This document shows, piece after piece, positions 44,163 through 53,552 of a DNA stretch of 54,382 bases; within the stretch, counting starts at the first letter, position 1, and every line of letters begins with the position of its first letter. This stretch comes from Candidatus Methanoperedens nitratireducens. Lineage in GTDB: Archaea > Halobacteriota > Methanosarcinia > Methanosarcinales > Methanoperedenaceae. The notes below the pieces were generated by a model that had not been told where the DNA came from, searched no databases, and saw nothing but the letters and a program-made list of their open reading frames with translations. The DNA lies in NCBI RefSeq assembly GCF_000685155.1, contig NZ_JMIY01000002.1, positions 256,292-310,673 on the forward strand. Direction: 5' to 3'. A program made the translations under genes and the position numbers.

Positions 44163-44512
44163 TAAATATAGAGAAGTAAAAGATATAGAAAAACAAAAGA
44201 ATGGTAGCAACTGAGAAATTGAAAATCATGATGCTTAGAGCTTTTTTAGATTATAGACACAGAGCAAAAACCATAACTCTCTGTGCTCTGGTATGAAAAA
44301 GTTCAACTATATCGCATCTTAGATTCCGATGTGGTTCAGCTAATATAAAACAACGAACTGGTACGAACTCGATACGAACTCGGGCTTATGAGTTCGTTTA
44401 AGTTCGTTTTGAGTTCGTTGTTAATCGTCTTTTTCATGTTAATTTATGAACAGCGTTCATAGCAGACTCTGTGGTTGATTATCCTGTCTCAGCCATTTTA
44501 ATAAATTACGGA
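44163..44512. other. Repeat-bearing gap downstream of the mmp cluster
   Basis: 350 bases without a gene. It contains a degenerate CACAGAG/CTCTGTG hairpin (about 44260-44290), the conserved leader of the repeat family (44291-44350) and the nested palindrome (44351-44424). The last 90 bases precede the stop of mmp7 and may hold its transcript end. Confidence 0.5.
44291..44430. repeat. Leader plus nested palindromic repeat, copy 1
   Basis: A ~60-base leader beginning TGGTATGAAAAAGTTCAA is followed by outer arms AACAACGAAC (44351-44360) and GTTCGTTGTT (44415-44424) and inner arms CGAACTC (44377-44383) and GAGTTCG (44392-44398). The leader recurs at 52619 with only about five changes. This is the most complete copy in the window. 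Confidence 0.75.
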
Positions 44513-45439
44513 TCATATCACGAACCCGGTCTCGGATCTGGGCAGTGCCTTGATCAGAATAAAGTCCCTCATCTTTGATGGAAGCACCCGCGCCACTTCC
44601 TTCATAGTTACACCTTCTACGAACTTGATATTCTCTATCTGCTCATGGTACTCCTTATACGGAAGCTTGACACGCGCACCGTTCATCTGTAAAGTGATGG
44701 GAAGGGGATGCAGGCTGTCGATGATCTCCTGTACCTGCTCTTCGATCTCTTTCTTGATTCGCGGCGGTGCTACAGCCAGCGGGTCCTTTGCGATCTCCAT
44801 TCGCGTATTATCCAGGACATTACCGATCACATCCGCAAGTTTATCCAGCGTTCGCAGCTCCTCGGAATGGCGCATATGGTGCAGGATACGGCCAAAATTC
44901 CCCACATAAGCAGTGGCATTGGGGACATCCTCGGTCTTAAGTTCAGGCGCTCCTGTGACTATGATCGGTATCTCTATCCCTTCGTAGAATCTCTTTGATT
45001 TCTCGATGATACAGTGCTCGTAATTCCCAAGTACGAACACAGCAACATCGTGCTCGTTAATAAGATCGCGCTCATAAGCAGTAATCTGGCATATCCTTTT
45101 TCCCACACCCCTTGCCAGGCCGATCATGTTGGTCTTGGCTCCCTTTTTCCTCAGGAATTCAGCCACATCGCAATCAAGATGTGGAAGATGATGATATGCA
45201 AGAGTGGGTGCCACAGTTGCGATCTCAGTCCCTGTAAGGGGTGCGCGTGTGACCTTGCCAAGAAGATCTCTTGCTTTATTCTCCACGATTTCCATATCGT
45301 TTATCGGGACAAGCATCAGCAGCACAACGCCGGTCTGCAGCACATTCTTCTGGAGGATATAACCTCCCAGGTCTTCCACAAGCTCCACCATGTGGTTGTG
45401 CTTATATACGCCGCCCTCATACATCACAGGTTCAAGCAT
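44513..45439 (-). CDS. mmp7: Methanogenesis marker protein 7
   Basis: 308 residues starting MLEPVMYEGGVYKHNHMVEL. It matches Mmp7, a relative of McrC found in methanogens and ANME archaea. Work on MCR activation places Mmp7 in a complex with McrC, Mmp3, Mmp17 and component A2 (AtwA) that reduces the nickel of F430 with ATP and low-potential electrons. Conserved cysteines include HLDCDVAEF, KRICQITAY and EHCIIEKS, possible cluster ligands. It overlaps mmp17 by 8 bases and is the last gene of the cluster. Confidence 0.88.
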   Translation of the reverse strand: MLEPVMYEGGVYKHNHMVELVEDLGGYILQKNVLQTGVVLLMLVPINDMEIVENKARDLLGKVTRAPLTGTEIATVAPTLAYHHLPHLDCDVAEFLRKKGAKTNMIGLARGVGKRICQITAYERDLINEHDVAVFVLGNYEHCIIEKSKRFYEGIEIPIIVTGAPELKTEDVPNATAYVGNFGRILHHMRHSEELRTLDKLADVIGNVLDNTRMEIAKDPLAVAPPRIKKEIEEQVQEIIDSLHPLPITLQMNGARVKLPYKEYHEQIENIKFVEGVTMKEVARVLPSKMRDFILIKALPRSETGFVI

Positions 45440-46037
45440 TTTCTTCTCTCCGCAGGGTATCCATCATATCTTTTCCCTTCTTTATCCACTCGGGTTTGAG
45501 TGTATCCTCTGAGGCAACAAACAGAACATGTGAAGTTGAGAGCTCATGTTTGCGCACCCTGAAGCCTTCAGGTATAATGCGAAGCGCAATAGCATCGATC
45601 AGGCGGTCAAGGATCTCCTGCTGGCGCTCTTCGATTACAAGTTCACGCAGGGCATCCACTTCCTTTACGGGATCGGTCTTTACAACTATTACTTTCTTAT
45701 CAGGCTGTTCGACATTCTCCTTGCCGTATCTTTCCCAGAGCTTATTAAGCAGTTTTACAGTATAGACCTCCCTCTCCAGTTCTATCCTCACCTCATCCCT
45801 GCCAAGAGACCCCATCTCTACTCTGGCAAAATCCTTAAGTTTAATAGCAGGCGTTCCGAGGCGAAGTGTGGCAGCGAATATAAAAACCGATTCAACCGGG
45901 TCCATAAAAACTTTTAACCTCCCTATGGCCCTGTTCAGAGAAAGATCCGCCAGATTATCCTGTATCAGAATGCGGGTGGCTTTTGCTCCAACAGCATCCG
46001 CGCATTCAACAGTTATTGTATCAAGCTGCTCCATCAT
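45432..46037 (-). CDS. mmp17: Methanogenesis marker protein 17
   Basis: 201 residues beginning MMEQLDTITVECADAVGAKA. The pattern AATLRLGTPAIKLKDFARVEM and IALRIIPEGFRVRKHELSTSHVL fits Mmp17, a component of the MCR activation complex. Its precise activity is not known. It overlaps mmp7 by 8 bases and begins 6 bases after mmp15, so all are co-translated. Confidence 0.88.
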   Translation of the reverse strand: MMEQLDTITVECADAVGAKATRILIQDNLADLSLNRAIGRLKVFMDPVESVFIFAATLRLGTPAIKLKDFARVEMGSLGRDEVRIELEREVYTVKLLNKLWERYGKENVEQPDKKVIVVKTDPVKEVDALRELVIEERQQEILDRLIDAIALRIIPEGFRVRKHELSTSHVLFVASEDTLKPEWIKKGKDMMDTLRREENA

Positions 46038-46043
46038 ATCCTC

Positions 46044-47288
46044 TTATCTTGAAATGAATCCTGATACCAGTAAAGCCGCCCCGACCGCTCCTATGTACTG
46101 TGCATTGTCGGGAACAATGACTTTCACTTTAAGCAGTTCCTCAACTGCCCTTGGTAATCCTTCAATAAGAGATGTGCCGCCCACCATTATCACAGGTTCT
46201 TTAACATCAACCTCCTGTAGCTGCTGTTCGAATAATTGCTCTGCAACGCTGTGGCATGCCGCTGCTGCCACATCCTCCGGGTTACCTCCCGCGGCCAGTG
46301 AATTAACAAGAGACTGGATACCGAAGACAATGCAGTAGCTGTTCATTTTAATATTCTGGGCTCTTCCTTTTATTGCAAGGGCGCCAAGCTCTGTTATGCT
46401 CACTCCGAGCCTTTTTGCAGTCATCTCAAGGAACCTTCCTGATGCACCTGCGCATATCCCGCCCATTGTGAACATTCCGGGAATGCCATCGAGGACAGAG
46501 ATCGCTTTATTATCCATACCGCCAATATCAAGAACAGTGGCAACCCCTTTTTGCATATCTGCAAGATAAACCGCGCCTTTTGAGTTGACTGTGATCTCCT
46601 CCTGGATGAGGTCTGCCTTAAAATGCTCACCTACAAGGAAGCGGCCATACCCTGTCGTACCGAGTGCCTGTACTTCTTCGCGTTTAATACCTGCCTCTTT
46701 TAATGCATCGTTATAAGCTTCTTCAGCACTATCAAGCACTTTTACTGTGGGTACCCATCCTTTGCCGATTATTTCATTATCCCGCATTATAACTGCTTTT
46801 GTCGTTGTTGAGCCAGAGTCTATGCCTGCTGTGAGGCCACTCTGTTTCTCTCTTGCAAGGAGACTCTTTCTGCGCGCGGTCGTGGTAAGTGCTTCCATCC
46901 TTGTAAGAAGGGTTCCTGCAGTCGTTCTTTCTGTGAATGAATAGCTTATGACCGGAATACCTGTTTTCTCGTGGATATATCTGCGTACCTCACTCCTGAC
47001 AAGAGCTGCTTCTGCACATCTGAAGCATGTTGCAACAAAAACAGCGTCAACATGCACTTTCCCTGTCACGATAGCTTTTGCCCTTGCCATCATGAGTTTG
47101 AGATCAGGGCTTGCAACTTTAAGTCCGAAATCTTCTTCGATTGCTTCTATATCCAGAATATCTATTTCAGGATAGACCATTACTGCATTGACCTGCTCTA
47201 CAGCGGAATCTATTTCTTTCTGTATACCGCTGTACTCTGCGCCGCATGAGAGCTGGGCTATCCTTACAGGATTTTCAGTGTTGCTCAT
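46044..47288 (-). CDS. mmp15: Methanogenesis marker protein 15 (BcrA/BadF-type ATPase)
   Basis: 414 residues. After a ~130-residue N-terminal extension comes an ASKHA ATPase: [41 protein letters not shown] and [14 protein letters not shown], with a second cysteine in SYCIVFG. BadF/BcrA activators use ATP to drive low-potential electrons from a [4Fe-4S] cluster, so Mmp15 is a plausible ATP-dependent electron donor for MCR activation (inference). Extra Cys pairs lie in ATCFRCAEA. It overlaps mmp5 by 14 bases. Confidence 0.9.
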   Translation of the reverse strand: MSNTENPVRIAQLSCGAEYSGIQKEIDSAVEQVNAVMVYPEIDILDIEAIEEDFGLKVASPDLKLMMARAKAIVTGKVHVDAVFVATCFRCAEAALVRSEVRRYIHEKTGIPVISYSFTERTTAGTLLTRMEALTTTARRKSLLAREKQSGLTAGIDSGSTTTKAVIMRDNEIIGKGWVPTVKVLDSAEEAYNDALKEAGIKREEVQALGTTGYGRFLVGEHFKADLIQEEITVNSKGAVYLADMQKGVATVLDIGGMDNKAISVLDGIPGMFTMGGICAGASGRFLEMTAKRLGVSITELGALAIKGRAQNIKMNSYCIVFGIQSLVNSLAAGGNPEDVAAAACHSVAEQLFEQQLQEVDVKEPVIMVGGTSLIEGLPRAVEELLKVKVIVPDNAQYIGAVGAALLVSGFISR

Positions 47289-47730
47289 TTTTTTTCTCCG
47301 TGAGGGATTTCAGGAATTCTGAGATCTTATATACAAACTCTTTCGCCTCATCCTCGGTTGATGGATAATCCAGTTCAAGTAAAGGGATTTTTTTTGCCCG
47401 TATCAGGAAATTGACTAATTCATTTGTCCTTGCACATCCCATACAGCCAAATGGTATCACAGGATCTCTGATTATGATAGCCGCTTCTGCGCTCTGGATA
47501 AGCGGACCAAATAGCGACATCCTTCCTCTTACACCGGACGGCACCTCCACAGCAGCATACTTCAGGCCGATCTTGGGGTCCTCAGGCGTGATATTAAGGG
47601 GCGGCGAATCAAGTCCCTGCGCCCTGACTTTTTTTCCGATCTCCTGCATTAGAGCAAGGGGTTCATGCCCGAACCGCTCAACTAAGTCTGAGAGAATAAG
47701 ACTGTTTGTCGGGTAGATAAATACCTTCAT
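47275..47730 (-). CDS. mmp5: Methanogenesis marker protein 5
   Basis: 151 residues: [20 protein letters not shown] and [14 protein letters not shown], the latter with a CxxC. It matches the Mmp5 family, restricted to methanogens and relatives; function unknown. The CxxC could hold part of an iron-sulfur cluster. It overlaps both neighbours (4 bases with mmp6, 14 with mmp15). Confidence 0.87.
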   Translation of the reverse strand: MKVFIYPTNSLILSDLVERFGHEPLALMQEIGKKVRAQGLDSPPLNITPEDPKIGLKYAAVEVPSGVRGRMSLFGPLIQSAEAAIIIRDPVIPFGCMGCARTNELVNFLIRAKKIPLLELDYPSTEDEAKEFVYKISEFLKSLTEKKNEQH

Positions 47731-48152
47731 TGCGATACCTCTGATTCAATTATTTCCTTAAGCTTCTCCACATCAAGTTTTTTAATTCGCTGCTTATGTC
47801 CTGGAACCTCACCTCTATCCAGTGCTCTCAGAGCCGATGCTATATGAGGTAGCATCCTGTCTTCTGTCTCAAGATTATGGAATCCGGGTCTTGCGCCACC
47901 GCGTCTTGTTGCTCTGCAGCGGTAGGGCTCACCAGGTGCAAGGCCCCGCTCTTTAATGAAGATGCCGTAGGGATCAATCTTACGAATATCGTTCAATAGC
48001 GAATTCACCACTGAGCGTTCTCCTGATACCATAGCTCCAAAGCAGGTCTCCTTTATCATCACATCTGCATTTGATTCATATAGCTTTATAACAATATCGC
48101 TTGGCAGTACCTTTGTGGAATTGATTACAATCATCTTTGTTATGGTGTCCAT
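47727..48152 (-). CDS. mmp6: Methanogenesis marker protein 6
   Basis: 141 residues: MIVINSTKVLPSDIVIKLYE, KETCFGAMVSGE and GEPYRCRATRRGGARPGFH. It matches Mmp6, a methanogen-specific family of unknown activity. The Arg-rich RCRATRRGG loop suggests an anionic ligand or cofactor. The start lies 3 bases after the mmp3 stop and the gene overlaps mmp5 by 4 bases. Confidence 0.87.
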   Translation of the reverse strand: MDTITKMIVINSTKVLPSDIVIKLYESNADVMIKETCFGAMVSGERSVVNSLLNDIRKIDPYGIFIKERGLAPGEPYRCRATRRGGARPGFHNLETEDRMLPHIASALRALDRGEVPGHKQRIKKLDVEKLKEIIESEVSQ

Positions 48153-48154
48153 TA

Positions 48155-49669
48155 TTAGACCTCTCTAATGTAAACTACATCTCCGGCCTTTACCCCTCTT
48201 AGCCTATCGGGATCAATTACCTTTCCTATAATGTTCGTACATTCGAATTTTTCACCTGTTGGACCGTACCTGTCATCATCAGTAAGCCTGACACCTATCA
48301 TGCCGTAACGTTTGGCCGCCTGGTTTGTAACCCCGATATCTCCTGCTCTGGCTGTGGTCTTCGGGATATTCTCTGGATTTATCTCCTTATATGCTTCAGC
48401 TTCTTTTTCAGACCTGAACAGGTATGTGTTCTCGTATGTATAGAATACAGGCAGAGGCCCCAGCGGCCGATCTTTAAGACGCAGAGAATGCCTGAAGAAA
48501 TCAAGTGTCTTGGGTGCGAGATCATAATAGAAACTGACATCAATTATTTTATCAGATCTTACACCAAGTCCTGTCACAATGCCCTCACCTATGATCTCGA
48601 TTGTGGTATCCGGGTCCTGCTCAACTATGATCGCATCCTCACCAGTGTATCCTCTTTTCTCCAGTCTCAATCCCCTTGCACTTAGCATCTCTTCTGCCTG
48701 CTCAAAGCTCATTCCAAGGATCATGACCTGCTCAGGATTGGATAGAGCTGTAAGCCTGCTGCCATGTTCTGCTATCCTTATGAGTTCAATCCCCGCAGAT
48801 ACATGCCCTACCACGCTGTGTACAGCACTTGATGTCCTGTCCTCTTTATAGATATATGCTCGACCGTTTCCCAGGCCATCGGTGCGAACTGCTACTGAGC
48901 CCTCAGAACGGGCCTCCCAGTGCTCATAAGGACATCCCTCACCTTTTAGTGCATCATCAGAGATGAACGAGTTTGAGAACGTATCAATATTGAATATTTT
49001 CTTCCTGATAACTGCAAGAAAATGCTCTGCGCCTTCAGGTGCCTCGTTGACAAGGTCCACCTTAAAATAAGTGAATATCCTCATCCCATCCTCAAGCATG
49101 GTGCTCAGATCATGGGTTGAAACCTTATCAAGAAGAGTTTCCCATCGTACGACAGGCTCTATTTTTATTAACGTATCCCCCTGTTTGAGCTTTGCGATAA
49201 TATCCTTACCGCTTATAACCTTCCCGACCAGAGCATCCTGTGGGCTGCCGTAATCCGAGATATGCCTGTTTTTTGAGAACATAAGATATGTATTCTTTGC
49301 ATCATATCCCCCTGTCCCAAAGAAAATATCATAGCGATTATATTTTTTTTCTGCTCTCTCTGGAAGTATATCTGTTTCAACAGGTCCAAACGCAACAGAG
49401 TTATTGGTCTCCCAGTGCGCTTTTATATTTAAAAAATTATGACTGAACCTGTTCCATATCATTGAGTCGCCGATCAGTTCAATCCTGAATTCCCCTTTTG
49501 TGGTGAATACCCTGTATTCGGATGTCGCTTCTTCTTTCTGGGTACCGGATTTTAAGATCCCTGCTGTAGTGCCTGGAATATAGAATGTTTTACTGAGTTC
49601 TATGGCATCTCTCAGGTTTGAACCGTTTTTTAATTCTAGTCTTTGCCCATTAATCTCTATTGTGATCAC
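48155..49669 (-). CDS. mmp3: Methanogenesis marker protein 3
   Basis: 504 residues from a GTG start. It has an N-terminal ubiquitin-like MITIEINGQRLELKNGSNL, a cyclophilin-like beta region (SVAFGPVETD, IFFGTGGYDAKNTYLMFSK) and a repeated C-terminal part. It matches Mmp3, a member of the purified MCR activation assembly, where it is thought to act as a structural or peptidyl-prolyl isomerase-like factor. It lies 22 bases after atwA. Confidence 0.87.
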   Translation of the reverse strand: MITIEINGQRLELKNGSNLRDAIELSKTFYIPGTTAGILKSGTQKEEATSEYRVFTTKGEFRIELIGDSMIWNRFSHNFLNIKAHWETNNSVAFGPVETDILPERAEKKYNRYDIFFGTGGYDAKNTYLMFSKNRHISDYGSPQDALVGKVISGKDIIAKLKQGDTLIKIEPVVRWETLLDKVSTHDLSTMLEDGMRIFTYFKVDLVNEAPEGAEHFLAVIRKKIFNIDTFSNSFISDDALKGEGCPYEHWEARSEGSVAVRTDGLGNGRAYIYKEDRTSSAVHSVVGHVSAGIELIRIAEHGSRLTALSNPEQVMILGMSFEQAEEMLSARGLRLEKRGYTGEDAIIVEQDPDTTIEIIGEGIVTGLGVRSDKIIDVSFYYDLAPKTLDFFRHSLRLKDRPLGPLPVFYTYENTYLFRSEKEAEAYKEINPENIPKTTARAGDIGVTNQAAKRYGMIGVRLTDDDRYGPTGEKFECTNIIGKVIDPDRLRGVKAGDVVYIREV

Positions 49670-49691
49670 GTGTCACCTTTGGTTGCCAGTT

Positions 49692-51320
49692 CTATTTTAA
49701 CTCTTTGACTATTCCTTCCAGGGCTTCCTCTCGCTCTTTCTGTGAGAGTTTTGATAAAACAGAGTCTGAGTCTCCGATATCGACAATCTTACCAAGCCGC
49801 ATTAATGCAGCCCTGTCGCATATCTGACCAACAAAATCCATATCATGGGACACTATGACAAAAGTCTCACCCAGTTCTTTCCTGGCATGGAGAATAGATT
49901 TTGCAATTTCTATCTTGGTTACCGGGTCCATCGTTCCCGTAGGTTCATCAAAAACAAGTATTCTTGGCTCTTTTATAAGTACCTGGGCCATAGCCACTCT
50001 GTGTCTTTCTCCCTCGCTCAATTCATCAGGCATCTTGGTGAGAATCTCTTTTGCCTTTTTCTCTGTGAAACCTGCTGTCATCAATGTCTGGATTGCCTTT
50101 CTCTCACCTAATTCAAAGGGCAGATCAAGGCCGATAGATTCGGTCAGGTTATCGATAACATTTCTATGTGGATAAAGACTGTACTCCTGATGGAGCACGC
50201 CAATATATTTAGTAGCCCTTCCTTTCTTATCAGGACCGAACTGTGTAAGATCGATCCACTCATCCCCTATCCTGACTTCAATTGAGCCAGAGGTGGGTCG
50301 CAGCAATCCTGATATGATCTTGGAGGTTGTTGTTTTACCTGCTCCGCTTACGCCTATTAATCCGAATATCTCACTCTCATTTACATCGAGATTGATATCA
50401 TTGACTGCCCTGACAATGCCTCTATCAAGAGAGAAGTATGTCATCTTCAGGTCACGTGCGCGGATAATGGGTTTTCCGATCTCCACTTCATCCTGGTTAC
50501 CTATCTCACCGACTTCTTTCATGAACTCAGATGCTACATCCTGTGGATCGCCGATTTTTATTATCTTTCCCTCATCAAGCCACAGCGCTCTGTGTGATAG
50601 TTCCTCGATAACCTTGGGCCAGTGAGAGGTGATAATAAGTGACATCTTAAAATCCCTTGTTGCACTCAGGATAGTCTCATGAACAAGTTCTGCGGTTTTG
50701 GGATCAAGAGTTCCGGTGGGCTCATCCGCAAGTAACAGTATCGGGTTCTTAACAAGCTGCCTTGCAAGAACAACACGCTGCTTCTCACCGCCGGATAATT
50801 CTCTTGCTATGTGCATCATCCTGTTGGAGAGATTGACATGATCCAGCAGATCAGCCGCCCTGTTTATTGCATCAGGTCCAAGCTGGCCGATCTCCTGAAG
50901 TGCGTTCATGACGTTCACAATAACCCTCTCGTCACCATACAATGCGAAAGTCCTCTGAAGCATGATAGCAATTCTTCGGGTCACATCCCTCCTGATCGGG
51001 TCGTGAATGGGTAGTTTTACGAAATCTACCTCAAATTTCTCAAGTTTTGATTTGCATTTAGGACAGGGCGTCCCTGCTTTGCTGGGACGTTCAATTAACC
51101 CGCATTCATTGCATTTAGAGAGGTGGTATATCACACTTCCTGAGATATCATCAAAAGCCTCTACTCCTCTTAATACATGCATGAGAATAGATTTCCCGGC
51201 ACTGCTTTTTCCCAGTATCCCGAGAATCTCTCCCTCTTTGATCTCAATATCTATATCCTTTAGAACATCAACTCCATCGAAGCCAACACGAAGGTCTTTA
51301 ATTTCGATAAATAGCGTCAT
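49692..51320 (-). CDS. atwA: Methyl-coenzyme M reductase activation component A2 (double ABC ATPase)
   Basis: About 542 residues from the ATG at 51320 (GGTGA before it); a start at 51356 would add 12. Two ABC domains are present. The first has Walker [13 protein letters not shown], a zinc-ribbon-like insert (CNECG and CPKC), signature [14 protein letters not shown] and Walker [12 protein letters not shown]. The second has [25 protein letters not shown] and [10 protein letters not shown]. Component A2 supplies ATP-driven reductive activation of MCR. There are no membrane segments, so it is not a transporter. It heads the mmp cluster. Confidence 0.92.
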   Translation of the reverse strand: MTLFIEIKDLRVGFDGVDVLKDIDIEIKEGEILGILGKSSAGKSILMHVLRGVEAFDDISGSVIYHLSKCNECGLIERPSKAGTPCPKCKSKLEKFEVDFVKLPIHDPIRRDVTRRIAIMLQRTFALYGDERVIVNVMNALQEIGQLGPDAINRAADLLDHVNLSNRMMHIARELSGGEKQRVVLARQLVKNPILLLADEPTGTLDPKTAELVHETILSATRDFKMSLIITSHWPKVIEELSHRALWLDEGKIIKIGDPQDVASEFMKEVGEIGNQDEVEIGKPIIRARDLKMTYFSLDRGIVRAVNDINLDVNESEIFGLIGVSGAGKTTTSKIISGLLRPTSGSIEVRIGDEWIDLTQFGPDKKGRATKYIGVLHQEYSLYPHRNVIDNLTESIGLDLPFELGERKAIQTLMTAGFTEKKAKEILTKMPDELSEGERHRVAMAQVLIKEPRILVFDEPTGTMDPVTKIEIAKSILHARKELGETFVIVSHDMDFVGQICDRAALMRLGKIVDIGDSDSVLSKLSQKEREEALEGIVKELK

Positions 51321-51536
51321 GTTTTTATTCACCACTGGTAAGTCATATGACCTCATTAATCCGCTTTATTATAAATATTTGCATTTAACGTGAAAAACCG
51401 TTATAGATCATCGATCTTTACGGCGATTTAAGATAGATTAAGCAGTACATAAATATAACGATAATACGTTACATTATGGATCACATATCCATATTTTTTA
51501 GTAATATTTATCCCATCTCCTTCTAACTAGATTCCT

Positions 51537-52049
51537 ATGTCTTTGCTTTCACATGATGAATTAGTCTTTCTGCTCAATGAGAAACCCCTTCTCATCGAGC
51601 ACATGATAGATCCAGAGGTACAGATCCAGCCAAACGGCATAGAATTGACCCTGCAGCGCGTAGAGGCTTATGAAGGCCCTGGCGCTATCGGATATGACAA
51701 CTCTGATAGAGAGATCCCGCCGACTAAAAAAATCGATTTTGATGACGAGGGGTGGGTTCATCTACCAGAGGGCAGCTACAAGATCATATTCAATGAGATC
51801 GTGAATATTCCGAAAAATATCGCTGCGATAGCAAAACCGCGCTCAAGCCTGCTGCGGTGCGGGGTGACTATCCAGACCGCTGTCTGGGATGCTGGCTACG
51901 GGGGGAGGAGCGAGAGCCTTCTTGTAGTATATAATGAAAACGGCTTCAGGATCAGGAAAAATGCGCGCATTATTCAATTGCTATTTTTCAGGCTCGGTAA
52001 GGAGGTACGTGAAGGATATTCAGGCGCATATCAGAACGAGAATATCTGA
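51537..52049 (+). CDS. dut: dUTPase of the dCTP deaminase family
   Basis: 170 residues: [46 protein letters not shown] and [13 protein letters not shown] with a C-terminal [10 protein letters not shown] flap. Length and motifs fit archaeal dUTPases (the DCD/DUT superfamily), which hydrolyse dUTP to dUMP. It is divergent from atwA across a 180-base spacer that contains only weak dyads (such as TAACG/CGTTA at 51456-51471). The Tsr3 gene follows. Confidence 0.85.
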   Translation: MSLLSHDELVFLLNEKPLLIEHMIDPEVQIQPNGIELTLQRVEAYEGPGAIGYDNSDREIPPTKKIDFDDEGWVHLPEGSYKIIFNEIVNIPKNIAAIAKPRSSLLRCGVTIQTAVWDAGYGGRSESLLVVYNENGFRIRKNARIIQLLFFRLGKEVREGYSGAYQNENI

Positions 52050-52090
52050 TCTCCGCTATGATGCACTCAGGATTGGTGATTTTAGAGCAC

Positions 52091-52591
52091 ATGATTCCCC
52101 TTCATATCTATCATGCCAAGCAGTGCGATCCTAAGAAATGCACAGGTAAAAAGCTCTCAAGATTCAACCTGGCAATACTGCATGATAATCCAAGAAAACT
52201 CCCCAGGGAAGCTATACTCCTTGATCCTTTAGCAGAGCAGGCGCTCTCACCTTCTGATAATGCAAAATTCGGTCTTGTGGTGCTTGATTGCTCGTGGGAG
52301 GAGGTGGAGTGTGTTTTCCCGATACTGAAAAGGCTCAGGTTCAAGCACCGCGCCTTACCATTCTTACTCGCAGCCAACCCTGTGAACTTTGGCAGGCCTT
52401 TCAAGCTCAGCACAGTTGAGGCTTTTGCTGCCGCACTCTACATCCTGGGTGAGAAAGAACAGGCAGAGCAGATCTTGAATAAGTTCAAGTGGGGGCAGAC
52501 GTTCCTGGAACTGAACCGTGAACCTCTTGAGAGGTACTCAAAGGCAAAGGACAGCACCGAGGTTGTGAGGATACAGGGGGAATATTTATGA
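52091..52591 (+). CDS. tsr3: 16S rRNA aminocarboxypropyltransferase Tsr3
   Basis: About 166 residues: [17 protein letters not shown] (family signature), [50 protein letters not shown] and [10 protein letters not shown]. Tsr3 transfers the aminocarboxypropyl group from SAM to a modified uridine in small-subunit rRNA. The family normally begins just before HIYH, so the ATG at 52091 is preferred over 52058. Confidence 0.9.
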   Translation: MIPLHIYHAKQCDPKKCTGKKLSRFNLAILHDNPRKLPREAILLDPLAEQALSPSDNAKFGLVVLDCSWEEVECVFPILKRLRFKHRALPFLLAANPVNFGRPFKLSTVEAFAAALYILGEKEQAEQILNKFKWGQTFLELNREPLERYSKAKDSTEVVRIQGEYL

Positions 52592-52618
52592 ATCTAGTGC
52601 TTTGCGTTCTCTGCGTCC

Positions 52619-52700
52619 TGGTATGAAAAAGTTCAATATATATCGCATCTTAGACTCGGATGTGGTTGAGCTAATATAAACAACGAACTTGTACGAACTT
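52619..52700. repeat. Leader plus half palindrome, copy 2
   Basis: The leader TGGTATGAAAAAGTTCAA (52619 onward) is followed by the left outer arm AACAACGAAC (52679-52688) and part of the inner region. The right arms are missing. It lies directly before the DUF1670 pair and may contain its upstream promoter region. Compare copies at 44291 and 26873. Confidence 0.7.
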
Positions 52701-52723
52701 TATCCCGGCCATTTGACCTCTAC

Positions 52724-52732
52724 CTTAAATAA
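52724..52732 (+). promoter_or_regulatory. TATA box of the DUF1670 pair
   Basis: TTAAATAAA lies about 26-34 bases before the ATG at 52758, so transcription should start close to that ATG, giving a leaderless message. This supports 52758 as the start of the first DUF1670 gene. Confidence 0.5.
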
Positions 52733-52757
52733 AAATAAGTTGTTCTATTGTAGGGTG

Positions 52758-53552
52758 ATGGTAGTGCATTCAGAAGAATTGGATAGAATGGAGAAGAAAA
52801 CTCCAGAACAGATGCTTAGGGTTGAATTAGAGAACGAGTTTGGTTTTTCGCCTATAGTTGCCAGGGCATTACTTAATAAAATTGCCTCATATAATAACTC
52901 TAACAACCCCTCTAACCAGTCAGTAGGTACGATTTTTTACTGGGCAGCCTCATCAAAAGAACCTGCTGGTAAACCAATAGAAGAGATAAATCTCGTTCAG
53001 GTCAGACTTACCCTGAATGCCAGTACAGATATTTCAGTTCTTCGAAAATCTGGGATGCAAGCTTTACGTGAGGTAAAAATTGCAAGAATTACACAGGAGG
53101 CACAGGATCAGGGTGCATATCTCACTCAGGAAGATATTGCAGTACTTCTCTGTTCAAGTGTAAGAACCGTGAGGCGGGATATTGAGCGGTTGAGAAAAAA
53201 TGGTATCGATATTCCAACTCGTGGACAAAAAATGGACATTGGAAAGGGAGTATCTCATAAAGCCCAGATTGTCGAGCTGTATCTTAAGAATTATCAATAC
53301 ACAGATATTGAGCGACATACTAAACATTCTACAGCAAGCATCGAACGTTATATACAGGATTTCTCAAGAGTGGTTATGCTTCTTAATCAGGATCTAAACA
53401 TTGCAGATATAAGACCGGCTGCAAACATGTCTGAGAGGCTTATTTATGAATACAAAGCTCTTTATGAAAAATATAACTCGGAGAATAATTCAAGGCTTAA
53501 TGAGATAAAATCAAAGGCAATTATAGTTAAAAAAGGGGGGATACATGCATGA
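52758..53552 (+). CDS. DUF1670 protein, first of a tandem pair
   Basis: About 264 residues. The C-terminal half has a helix-turn-helix (LTQEDIAVLLCSSVRTVRRD, IERLRKNGIDIPTRGQ) followed by GVSHKAQIVELYLKNYQY and TDIERHTKHSTASIERYIQD, the DUF1670 signature. DUF1670 has no known function; its helix-turn-helix pattern resembles those of regulators and transposases, but no DDE or HUH residues are visible. The start is set by the TATA box. Its stop overlaps the second gene by 4 bases. Confidence 0.78.
   Translation: MVVHSEELDRMEKKTPEQMLRVELENEFGFSPIVARALLNKIASYNNSNNPSNQSVGTIFYWAASSKEPAGKPIEEINLVQVRLTLNASTDISVLRKSGMQALREVKIARITQEAQDQGAYLTQEDIAVLLCSSVRTVRRDIERLRKNGIDIPTRGQKMDIGKGVSHKAQIVELYLKNYQYTDIERHTKHSTASIERYIQDFSRVVMLLNQDLNIADIRPAANMSERLIYEYKALYEKYNSENNSRLNEIKSKAIIVKKGGIHA

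Noticed and set aside
44550-46338. Several plus-strand frames of 96-164 codons
   Set aside because: They are antisense to the mmp17/mmp7/mmp15 genes, which overlap in a clear operon.
49692-51320. ABC transporter ATPase
   Set aside because: Two fused ABC domains with a Cys-rich insert, no permease gene, and position at the head of the mmp cluster identify component A2.
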